Assembly: GCF_035989885.1 (NCBI RefSeq)
Contig: NZ_CP108518.1
Location: forward strand, 930,001 to 994,000
DNA: 64,000 bases
From: Streptomyces sp. NBC_01232
Lineage (GTDB): Bacteria > Actinomycetota > Actinomycetes > Streptomycetales > Streptomycetaceae
Reading direction: 5' to 3'
Shown here: piece by piece, positions 56,262-62,985 of the stretch
How positions within the stretch are numbered: position 1 is the first letter of the stretch
Layout: each line of letters begins with the position of its first letter
Program-made: the position numbers and the translations under genes
Notes under the pieces: model-generated
What the model was told of the DNA's origin: nothing
The model's input: the letters and a program-made list of their open reading frames with translations, nothing else
Database searches by the model: none

Positions 56262-57062
56262 CTACTCGCGCCGATACACCGCGGGCCGCTTCTCCGCGAA
56301 GGCCCGCGCCCCCTCCCTCGCGTCGGCCGTGTCGAAGATCGGCCACCCCCGCAGGAGTTCCGACGCCAGCCCCTCCCGCTCCGTCAGCTCGGCGGTCTCG
56401 TAGACCGACGCCTTGACCGCCTCCACCGCCAACGGCCCGCACTCGTTGATCCGTTCCGCGATCTCCAGCGCCGCCGCCAGCGCCGTGCCGTCCGGCACGA
56501 CCCGCCCGACCAGCCCGATCCGCTCGGCCTCCGCCGCGGAGTAGGCGCGTCCGGTCAGCAGCATCTCCAGGGCGTGCGTACGCGGGATCTGCCGTGGCAG
56601 CCGCACCGTGGAGCCGCCGATCGGGAAGAGCCCGCGCTTGACCTCGAACAGCCCGAAGGTCGCGCCCTGCGCCGCCACCCGGATGTCCGTGCCCTGCAGA
56701 ATCTCGGTCCCGCCGGCCACGCAGTATCCCTCCACCGCCGCGATCACCGGTTTGCGCGGCCGGTAGTGGCGCAGCATCGCCTTCCAGTGCAGGTCGGGGT
56801 CGGCCTTGAGGCGGTCCCGGTACCGGTCGCCCGCCATCCCCTTGCCGGCCAGGGCCTTGAGGTCCATTCCGGCGCAGAAGTCCCCGCCCGCACCCGTCAG
56901 GACCACCGAGCGGATCCCGTCGTCGGCGTCCGCCTCCAGCCAGCCGTCGTACAGCCCCACCAGCAGCGGCAGCGAGAGCGCGTTCTTCGCCTCGGGCCTG
57001 TTCATGGTGAGCACCAGCGTGGCGCCGTGCCGATCCACGGTCAGGTGTTCTGTCCCACCCAT
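56262..57062 (-). CDS. Enoyl-CoA hydratase/crotonase, EchA19-like
   Basis: 266 residues of crotonase fold. The oxyanion-hole segment FCAGMDLKAL (about 62-71) and VAGGTEILQGTDIRVA (E120) and FGLFEVKRGLFPIGG (E140) place both catalytic glutamates used in hydration, so it should hydrate an enoyl-CoA. It is divergent from the FadD19-like gene; in Mycobacterium tuberculosis echA19 and fadD19 have the same head-to-head arrangement. A KstR-type site lies 24 bases upstream of its ATG. GGGAGG before the ATG supports the start. Confidence 0.87.
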   Translation of the reverse strand: MGGTEHLTVDRHGATLVLTMNRPEAKNALSLPLLVGLYDGWLEADADDGIRSVVLTGAGGDFCAGMDLKALAGKGMAGDRYRDRLKADPDLHWKAMLRHYRPRKPVIAAVEGYCVAGGTEILQGTDIRVAAQGATFGLFEVKRGLFPIGGSTVRLPRQIPRTHALEMLLTGRAYSAAEAERIGLVGRVVPDGTALAAALEIAERINECGPLAVEAVKASVYETAELTEREGLASELLRGWPIFDTADAREGARAFAEKRPAVYRRE

Positions 57063-57085
57063 TGCCGTCCTCCCGTCTCAAGACC

Positions 57086-57099
57086 TAGAACAGGTTGCA
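57086..57099. promoter_or_regulatory. KstR-type operator in the echA19/fadD19-like divergent promoter
   Basis: TAGAACAGGTTGCA fits the KstR consensus TNNAACNNGTTNNA at every defined position. It is 24 bases upstream of the crotonase start, where a repressor would block its transcription, and 163 bases from the synthetase start. KstR controls steroid catabolism in actinobacteria. Confidence 0.65.
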
Positions 57100-57123
57100 G
57101 TAGGGGCGGGAGCAGTTCAATAG

Positions 57124-57143
57124 TTTTCTGACACCCAGTCAGA
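57124..57143. promoter_or_regulatory. TTTTCTGAC-N6-TCAGA element in the same divergent promoter
   Basis: TTTTCTGAC (57124-57132) and TCAGA (57139-57143) are separated by six bases and overlap a perfect inverted repeat TCTGAC-ACCCA-GTCAGA (57127-57143). The same blocks with the same spacing occur upstream of the 3-ketosteroid dehydrogenase gene (44326-44345). Confidence 0.55.
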
Positions 57144-57261
57144 TTTCTTGGGCGGCGCCCTTCCCAGTTGCCCTCTCCGGCGCTCTAATGACCGCCGGAG
57201 CAGGCCGGCCACGGGGCCAGTCGTCGGGTACATCGGGAAACATTCGGGGTCAGGAGGAACG

Positions 57262-58890
57262 GTGGAGTACAACCTTGCCGACCTGTTCGAGTCGGTCGTG
57301 GACGTGGTCCCGGACCGCGAGGCCCTCGTGTACGTGGACCACCCCGGGACGGGCGCCGAACGCCGCCTGACGTACGCGGAGCTCGACGAGGCGGCGAACC
57401 GGATCGCGCACCACCTGCTCGACAGCGGCCTGACGGCCGGCGAGCACCTGGGCCTCCACCTCTACAACGGGATCGAGTACCTGCAGACCGTACTGGCCTG
57501 CCTGAAGGCCCGGCTGGTCCCGGTGAACGTCAACTACCGTTACGTGGAGGAGGAGCTGGTCTACCTCTACAACGACGCCGATCTCGCCGCCCTCGTGTTC
57601 GAGGGCGAGTTCACCGAGCGGGTCGCCGCCGCGCTCCCCCAGACGCCGGGGCTCCGGCACCTGATCCGGGTCGGCGAGACTCCCGAGGCCGCTCCGGAGC
57701 CCTCGATCGCGCCGGTCCCGTACGCGGACGCGGAGGCGTCCGGCTCTCCGGGGCGAGGATTCCCGCCGCGCAGCCCCGACGACCTGTTCATCATCTACAC
57801 CGGTGGCACGACGGGCATGCCCAAGGGCGTGATGTGGCGGGCCGAGGACCTCTTCTTCGCCGGGCTGTTCGGCGGCGAGCCCTCGGGCGAGCCGGTGAAG
57901 CGGCCGGAGGAGCTGGCCGAGCGGGTCGCGGCGCGCGGCGCCGGGCTCACCTTCTTCCCGGCTCCCCCGCTGATGCACGGCACGTCGACGCTGACGTCGT
58001 TCATCGCTTTCAACTACGGGCAGCGGGTGGTCATCCACCGCAAGTACGCGCCCGAGGAAGTGCTCCGTACGATCGAGAAGGAGAAGGTCTCGAGCGTGTC
58101 GCTGGTGGGCGACGCGATGCTGAGGCCGCTGATCGACGCCCTGAACGGGCCGCTCAAGGGCACGGACCTGTCGTCGCTGTTCAGCGTCTCCTCGTCCGGG
58201 GCGATCATGTCGGAGACGGTACGTGCCGAGTTCCAGCGGCTGGTGCCGAACGTGCTGCTGCTGAACAACTTCGGGTCGTCCGAGTCCGGTTCCAACGGCC
58301 GCGCGACGGACGACTCCGGCCCGGAGAAGGGCTTCCGGCTGGAGGTCAACGACCGTACGCAGGTGGTGGACCCGGTCACGCACGAGCCGGTGGCGGTGGG
58401 CGAGCCGGGACGCCTCGCCCAGCGCGGGCACGTCCCTCTCGGCTACTACAACGACCCGGCGAAGACCGCCGAGACCTTCTTCCAGAAGGGGACGGAACGC
58501 TGGGTGCTGCTCGGCGACATGGCGACCGTCGACGAACAGGGCATCGTCACGGTGCTGGGGCGCGGCTCGCAGTGCATCAACACGGGCGGCGAGAAGGTGT
58601 ATCCGGAGGAGGTCGAGCAGGCGCTGAAGTCCCACCCCGACGTGTACGACGCCCTGGTGGCCGGGGTCGCGGATCCGACGTGGGGCAGTCATGTCGCCGC
58701 GGTGGTGCAGGTCCGGGAGGGCGCCCCGGCGCCGTCCCTGGACCAGATCCAGAGCCACTGCCGCACCCGGCTGGCGGGCTACAAGATTCCGCGCCAGCTG
58801 GTCATCGCGCCCGCCATCCAGCGTTCCCCGAGCGGCAAGGCGGACTACCGCTGGGCGAAGGCGGTGGCGACGGAGGCGGACACGGCCTGA
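57262..58890 (+). CDS. fadD: Acyl-CoA synthetase, FadD19-like (steroid side-chain)
   Basis: 542 residues of the adenylate-forming family. Motifs are YTGGTTGMPKGVMWR (AMP-binding P-loop; about 193-207), NFGSSESGSNG (A5-like) and GRGSQCINTGGEKVYPEEVE with the final K in RSPSGKADYRW. The closing block and the head-to-head arrangement with a crotonase recall FadD19, which activates the C8/C5 side chain of sterols in mycobacteria. It is probably cytoplasmic; the start GTG at 57262 has AGGAGG six bases upstream. Confidence 0.85.
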   Translation: MEYNLADLFESVVDVVPDREALVYVDHPGTGAERRLTYAELDEAANRIAHHLLDSGLTAGEHLGLHLYNGIEYLQTVLACLKARLVPVNVNYRYVEEELVYLYNDADLAALVFEGEFTERVAAALPQTPGLRHLIRVGETPEAAPEPSIAPVPYADAEASGSPGRGFPPRSPDDLFIIYTGGTTGMPKGVMWRAEDLFFAGLFGGEPSGEPVKRPEELAERVAARGAGLTFFPAPPLMHGTSTLTSFIAFNYGQRVVIHRKYAPEEVLRTIEKEKVSSVSLVGDAMLRPLIDALNGPLKGTDLSSLFSVSSSGAIMSETVRAEFQRLVPNVLLLNNFGSSESGSNGRATDDSGPEKGFRLEVNDRTQVVDPVTHEPVAVGEPGRLAQRGHVPLGYYNDPAKTAETFFQKGTERWVLLGDMATVDEQGIVTVLGRGSQCINTGGEKVYPEEVEQALKSHPDVYDALVAGVADPTWGSHVAAVVQVREGAPAPSLDQIQSHCRTRLAGYKIPRQLVIAPAIQRSPSGKADYRWAKAVATEADTA

Positions 58891-58938
58891 CCTGAGCTGA
58901 CCTGAGCTGACCTGAGCTGAGCTGACCTGAGCTGACCG
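58887..58938. repeat. 10-bp tandem repeat after the FadD-like gene
   Basis: CTGACCTGAG-type units recur from the stop codon region to 58938 about five times, with one deletion. The stop TGA lies inside the first unit, so the repeat likely grew from the 3' end of the gene. Confidence 0.75.
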
Positions 58939-58951
58939 GGCGAGGTTCGCG

Positions 58952-58982
58952 GGCCCGTCGGCGGGGCTCCCGCCGACGGGCC
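58952..58982. terminator. 14-bp hairpin terminator between convergent genes
   Basis: GGCCCGTCGGCGGG pairs with CCCGCCGACGGGCC over a 3-base loop. It lies between the convergent FadD-like and lipoprotein genes. Confidence 0.85.
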
Positions 58983-59010
58983 GTGCGGGTCGCGTCCCCC
59001 GCATCCGCGC

Positions 59011-59535
59011 TCAGGAGGCAGCGGGTGCGGGTGTGAGGGCAGGAGAGGGGGACGCCGGGGCGGTGGTGGCCCCCTCGCCGGCGTCCACGCAGTTCAGCGA
59101 TACGAGGACCAGCGCCTGCGGACCCGGTCCGGAGTCACCCGAGAAGCCGGCCACGACCGTCCAGTTGCCCTTCCTGAGAAGGTTCTGCGACTCCCAGCCC
59201 ATGTTGGGATCGTCCTGCCAGCCGTGCTCGGAACGGGCCCGCGCCAGGGCCGCCTTGAAGGCGGCCGCCACCGTCTCCTGCGCATGGTGCCCCGAGAGCC
59301 GTTCGGAACACATGCCGTTGAGGTTGGAGGGTTCGCGCCTCATCACGATGCCCTCGGCCGCCAGTGCCGCCGTCATCTCCCCCACCGCCGTGTCGGCGGA
59401 CATCGGCGGGCCCGAGAAGCGCGGGGGCAGGGGGCCGAGGTCACGCAGCGGATGCGCGCAGGCCGTCGCCGTCGCCGCCGTCAGTGCCGCCAGGGCCAGG
59501 GCTCCCAGGGCTGCGCGTGCCCGTATTCGTCGCAC
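59011..59535 (-). CDS. Putative lipoprotein, hypothetical
   Basis: About 174 residues with a signal sequence (RARAALGALALAALTAATATAC). The cysteine at about residue 26 could be lipidated, though the -3 residue is A rather than L or V. The mature domain (about 40-160) has SADTAVGEMTAALAAEGIVMRREP, two cysteines (NGMCSERL and LNCVDAGEG), and FKAALARARSEHGWQDDPNMGWESQNLL. A Pro/Ala/Ser-rich tail closes it. Start GTG at 59535 (GGAGG 11 bases upstream). No family recognised. Confidence 0.6.
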   Translation of the reverse strand: MRRIRARAALGALALAALTAATATACAHPLRDLGPLPPRFSGPPMSADTAVGEMTAALAAEGIVMRREPSNLNGMCSERLSGHHAQETVAAAFKAALARARSEHGWQDDPNMGWESQNLLRKGNWTVVAGFSGDSGPGPQALVLVSLNCVDAGEGATTAPASPSPALTPAPAAS

Positions 59536-59623
59536 GATGATGTCCGTCCTCCCGGTTCGCGGTGCAGCCGGCCAGTCTGCCATCCCTGCGATCTTGATGG
59601 ATCAGCAACCAGCGACCACCGGC

Positions 59624-59667
59624 CGACTACCGACTGCCGACTGCCGACTGCCGACTGCCGACTGCCG
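59624..59667. repeat. 7-bp tandem repeat (CGACTGC)n
   Basis: A run of six near-identical heptamers CGACTAC/CGACTGC lies between the lipoprotein and alpha/beta hydrolase genes and leads into the hairpin at 59667-59693. Confidence 0.75.
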
Positions 59668-59693
59668 GCGGGGCCGCAAACCCCGGCCCCGCC
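59667..59693 (-). terminator. Hairpin after the alpha/beta hydrolase gene
   Basis: GGCGGGGCC (59667-59675) and GGCCCCGCC (59685-59693) flank a 9-base loop, 12 bases past the stop of the hydrolase gene. Confidence 0.7.
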
Positions 59694-59704
59694 GCCTCGC
59701 ATCG

Positions 59705-60556
59705 TCAGGCTCCCGCCGCCAGGAACCGCTCCACGCGGTCCGCGAACCAGGCCGCGTCGTCCAGCCACGGGAAGTGGCCGGCCCGGGGCTGGACGTCGAC
59801 CGAGCCCCGCGGGAACAACGTGGCGAGCCGGGCCGCCAGGGCGGGGCGGGGGTTGCCGTCCAGTTCCGCGGCCAGCACCAGGACCTCGCCCGCGACCCGG
59901 CGGAGCGCCTCACGGGTGGCGGGCGGGTCGAAGGCGCCGGGGCCCGCGTAGGCCTCGGCGGCCTTCTCGTTCTGCTGCCGCGCGTTCGCCGCCCAGTGCG
60001 CCCGGGCCGTCGCGTCCCAGTTCCCGTAGAACACCGGCGCGGCCAGCTCCCAGTCCTCCTCGCCGTGGGCGGTGTCCCCGAGGATCCGCTCGTAGGCCGC
60101 GATGGCCGTGTCGTACGGCTCGCCGCCCGCCCGCAGCCGGGCGCCCTCCAACCGGTCCTCGGCGACGACCGGGAGGTCCACGGCCCACGCGGTCGGGGTG
60201 ACCAGGACGGTCCGGCGCAGCCGCTCGGGGTGCGCGGCCGCGTAGAGCTGGGCGAGGTTGCCGCCGGCGGAGTGGGCGAGGAGGTCCATGCGCTCCAGGC
60301 CCAGGTGCGCCCGCAGCGCCTCCACGTCGCCGACCTGATGGTCGACGCGGTACGTCGACTCGTCGGCCGGTACCGCGGAGTCGCCCGTGCCGCGAAGATC
60401 GAGGAGGATCAGAAGGCGTCCGTCCGCCAGCCCGCCCAGGTCTCCCAGATATGTGGAGGCCCGCATGGCGCCACCCGGGATGCAGACCAGTGGCTCACCG
60501 TCCCCCTGGAGGTGGTAGGCGAGTTCGGTTCCGTCGTAGGTGATGAAGGTAGGCAT
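59705..60556 (-). CDS. Alpha/beta hydrolase
   Basis: About 283 residues. The core (about 5-280) has LVCIPGGAMRASTYLGDLGGL (oxyanion region), LLDLRGTGDSAVP, the nucleophile elbow LLAHSAGGNLAQL (G-x-S-x-G with serine near 100), and near the end VLAAELDGN for the acid and AGHFPWLDDAAWF for the histidine. A cap (about 135-210) is variable. It could be an esterase or peptidase, or act on a CoA or lactone ester. It is divergent from the phenylacetate-CoA ligase; shared control is likely. GTG or ATG at 60568/60565 are alternative starts. Confidence 0.85.
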   Translation of the reverse strand: MPTFITYDGTELAYHLQGDGEPLVCIPGGAMRASTYLGDLGGLADGRLLILLDLRGTGDSAVPADESTYRVDHQVGDVEALRAHLGLERMDLLAHSAGGNLAQLYAAAHPERLRRTVLVTPTAWAVDLPVVAEDRLEGARLRAGGEPYDTAIAAYERILGDTAHGEEDWELAAPVFYGNWDATARAHWAANARQQNEKAAEAYAGPGAFDPPATREALRRVAGEVLVLAAELDGNPRPALAARLATLFPRGSVDVQPRAGHFPWLDDAAWFADRVERFLAAGA

Positions 60557-60579
60557 GCCGGCCATCACAACAGACGATC

Positions 60580-60591
60580 ACTCGTTCGAGT
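60580..60591. promoter_or_regulatory. Small inverted repeat near the hydrolase start
   Basis: ACTCG, TT, CGAGT (60580-60591), 24 bases upstream of the hydrolase start. It may belong to the same control region as the larger repeat at 60624. Confidence 0.35.
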
Positions 60592-60623
60592 CATTGATTT
60601 AACCTGCGGATTTCTGGCAATCT

Positions 60624-60637
60624 ACCGAATGATCGGT
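60624..60637. promoter_or_regulatory. TetR-type inverted repeat between the hydrolase and CoA ligase genes
   Basis: ACCGA (60624-60628), ATGA, TCGGT (60633-60637), 25 bases before the ligase start. The arrangement resembles operators of TetR/AcrR regulators of CoA-ester degradation, which usually read ACCG...CGGT. No such regulator is adjacent in the window. Confidence 0.5.
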
Positions 60638-60661
60638 CGGTTCTCATGATGAGGTGACGGC

Positions 60662-61963
60662 ATGGCGGCGTACGCGGATCTCCACGACGAGGGCGAGCGG
60701 CTGGGCCGCGACGAGCTGGCGGCCCTCCAGCTCACCCGGCTGCGCGCCACCCTGCACCGGGCGTACGAGAACGTGCCGTTCTACCGACAGGCCTTCGACA
60801 AGGCGGGCGTGCATCCCGACGACTGCCGGTCCCTCGCCGACCTCTCCCTGTTCCCCCTGACGACCAAGGCCGACCTGCGCGACCAGTACCCCTTCGGGAT
60901 GTTCGCCGTGCCGCGCGAGCAGGTGCGCCGCATCCACGCCTCCAGCGGCACCACCGGGCGCCCGACCGTCGTCGGGTACACCGACGGGGATCTCGCCACC
61001 TGGGCGGATGTCGTCGCGCGCTCCATACGCGCGGCGGGCGGACGGCCCGGCCAGATCATCCACATCGCCTACGGGTACGGGCTGTTCACCGGCGGCCTGG
61101 GCGCGCACTACGGCGCCGAGCGCCTCGGCTGTACGGTCGTGCCCGCGTCGGGCGGGATGACGGACCGGCAGGTCCGCCTCATCGAGGACTTCAGGCCGGA
61201 GGTCATCATGGTGACCCCCTCCTACATGCTGACCCTGCTGGACGAGATGGAGCGCCAGGGGATCGACCCGCGCGCCACCTCGCTGAAGACGGGGATCTTC
61301 GGAGCCGAGCCGTGGACCGAGGAGATGCGCCGGGAGATCGAGGAGCGCCTCGGCATCGACGCGGTGGACATCTACGGCCTGTCCGAGGTCATAGGACCGG
61401 GCGTGGCGCAGGAGTTCGCGGAGACCAAGGACGGCCTCCACATCTGGGAGGACCACTTCTATCCCGAGGTGGTCGATCCGCTGACCGGTGCGGTGCTGCC
61501 GGAGGGCGAGCCGGGCGAGCTGGTGTTCACCTCCCTCACCAAGGAGGCCATGCCGGTCATCCGCTACCGCACCCGGGACCTGACCAGGCTGCTGCCCGGC
61601 ACGGCCCGGCCGGCCTTCCGCCGGATGGAGAAGATCACGGGCCGCAGCGACGACATGATCATCCTGCGCGGGGTGAACATGTATCCGACCCAGATCGAGG
61701 AGATCCTGCTGCGGACGCCGGGCCTGGCTCCCCACTTCCAGCTGCGACTGACCCGCGAGGGCCGGATGGACGCCCTGACGGTACGGGTGGAGGCGCGCCG
61801 GGAGACGGACGACGACCGGCGGCGGGACGCGGCCGACGCCGTGGTCCGGGCCGTCAAGGAGGGGATCGGGGTTTCCGTCCGGGTCGAGGTGGTCGATCCG
61901 GAGACCTTGGAGCGTTCGGTGGGGAAGATCAAGAGGCTGGTCGACCTCCGCAGCGCCGGGTAG
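60662..61963 (+). CDS. Phenylacetate-CoA ligase (PaaK-like)
   Basis: 433 residues of the PaaK family, the shorter adenylate-forming group. Features are ENVPFYRQAFDKAGV near the start, HASSGTTGRPTVVGY (about 97-111, the AMP-binding P-loop), IFGAEPWTEEMRREIEERLG, DIYGLSEVIGPGVA (aromatic pocket and A5), then RYRTRDLTRLL and MYPTQIEEILL. It should form phenylacetyl-CoA or a related aryl-CoA. No paaABCDE genes follow, so the pathway may not be phenylacetate itself. Confidence 0.9.
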   Translation: MAAYADLHDEGERLGRDELAALQLTRLRATLHRAYENVPFYRQAFDKAGVHPDDCRSLADLSLFPLTTKADLRDQYPFGMFAVPREQVRRIHASSGTTGRPTVVGYTDGDLATWADVVARSIRAAGGRPGQIIHIAYGYGLFTGGLGAHYGAERLGCTVVPASGGMTDRQVRLIEDFRPEVIMVTPSYMLTLLDEMERQGIDPRATSLKTGIFGAEPWTEEMRREIEERLGIDAVDIYGLSEVIGPGVAQEFAETKDGLHIWEDHFYPEVVDPLTGAVLPEGEPGELVFTSLTKEAMPVIRYRTRDLTRLLPGTARPAFRRMEKITGRSDDMIILRGVNMYPTQIEEILLRTPGLAPHFQLRLTREGRMDALTVRVEARRETDDDRRRDAADAVVRAVKEGIGVSVRVEVVDPETLERSVGKIKRLVDLRSAG

Positions 61964-62053
61964 CCCCGGTCCGGGCGGCTGAAACCACCCCTTCGGGCCC
62001 ATTTCGGGGCGGCTCCCGGGAGCGGGCGGACGCGCGCGGGTAGGGCATGAAGT

Positions 62054-62899
62054 GTGATCTCCACCGTCCGCCAGCTCTACGACCGGCTCCAGGGCTCCCA
62101 GATCGGGCTGGCCTGGAGCCGCGGCCGGGAGATGGAGCTGATGCACCGGGCGATGGGCTTCGCCGCCCTCGGCTTCCTCACCCTGGTGCCGCTGCTCGTG
62201 GTCGTGGCGGCCGCAGCACCGGGAAGCGGATCGGGGTTCGGCCGCTGGCTCGGCCAGGCTCTCGGGGTGACGGAGGCCTCGCGGGTCCGGGTCGAGATGC
62301 TGTTCGGCGCGGCGGACCTGGCGCTGGAGCGGACCACGGCGTTCGGTCTGGCCGCGCTCGCGGTGTTCGGCCTGACCTTCGGCTCGGCGGTGCAGACCGG
62401 CTACGAGAAGGTCTGGGACCTGCCGACCATGCGCTGGCACACCATGTGGCGGCACGTCGTCTGGCTCGCTCTGCTGGTCTGCTACCTCGGGCTGCTCGTG
62501 GGGATCCCGGCCCCGTCGAAAAGCGTCGTCGGCTCGGTCCTCGGCGCTCTGGGCGACCTCGTCGGAACCTGCCTGTTCTTCGTCGGCGGGCAGCGTCTGC
62601 TGCTCGGCGGCCGGGTCCGCTGGCGCGCACTGGTACCGGGGGCGGTGGCGACCAGCCTCGGGCTGCTGGGGCTGCGGATCTTCTCGCAGCTGGTCTTCTC
62701 CCCGCTCATCGCGTCCAACGCCGTCATCTACGGCCCCTTCGGCACCCTCCTCGTCGTGCAGTCCTGGCTGGTGGGCGTGGGCTTCGTCGTCTACGGCGGC
62801 GCGCTCGTCGGCCGGCTGGTGCACGAGCACCTCACCCTGCGGCGGCTGCGGCGCAGCGGGCTCTTCCCTCCCGAGGACCCCGCCACCCACCATGCGTGA
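62054..62899 (+). CDS. YihY/BrkB-like membrane protein
   Basis: 281 residues with six hydrophobic helices: MGFAALGFLTLVPLLVVVAAAA, TTAFGLAALAVFGLTFGSAVQTGYEKVW, HVVWLALLVCYLGLLVGI, VGSVLGALGDLVGTCLFFV, LVPGAVATSLGLLGLRIFSQLV and WLVGVGFVVYGGALVGRLV. This is the YihY/virulence-factor-BrkB pattern (formerly called RNase BN) with no proven activity. The start is a GTG at 62054; the C-terminus is a short basic cytoplasmic tail. Confidence 0.8.
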   Translation: MISTVRQLYDRLQGSQIGLAWSRGREMELMHRAMGFAALGFLTLVPLLVVVAAAAPGSGSGFGRWLGQALGVTEASRVRVEMLFGAADLALERTTAFGLAALAVFGLTFGSAVQTGYEKVWDLPTMRWHTMWRHVVWLALLVCYLGLLVGIPAPSKSVVGSVLGALGDLVGTCLFFVGGQRLLLGGRVRWRALVPGAVATSLGLLGLRIFSQLVFSPLIASNAVIYGPFGTLLVVQSWLVGVGFVVYGGALVGRLVHEHLTLRRLRRSGLFPPEDPATHHA

Positions 62900-62952
62900 C
62901 GGCGCCGACCGGGGTCGGAACCTCCGGCACCCCTGACCAAAACGCCCGGCCG

Positions 62953-62973
62953 GCCTCCCCTAAGCGGGGAGGC
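62953..62973. terminator. Terminator between convergent YihY-like and synthetase genes
   Basis: GCCTCCCC, the 5-base loop TAAGC, GGGGAGGC. It lies 13 bases before the stop of the minus-strand synthetase gene. Confidence 0.7.
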
Positions 62974-62985
62974 GGGGCGGAGGGG

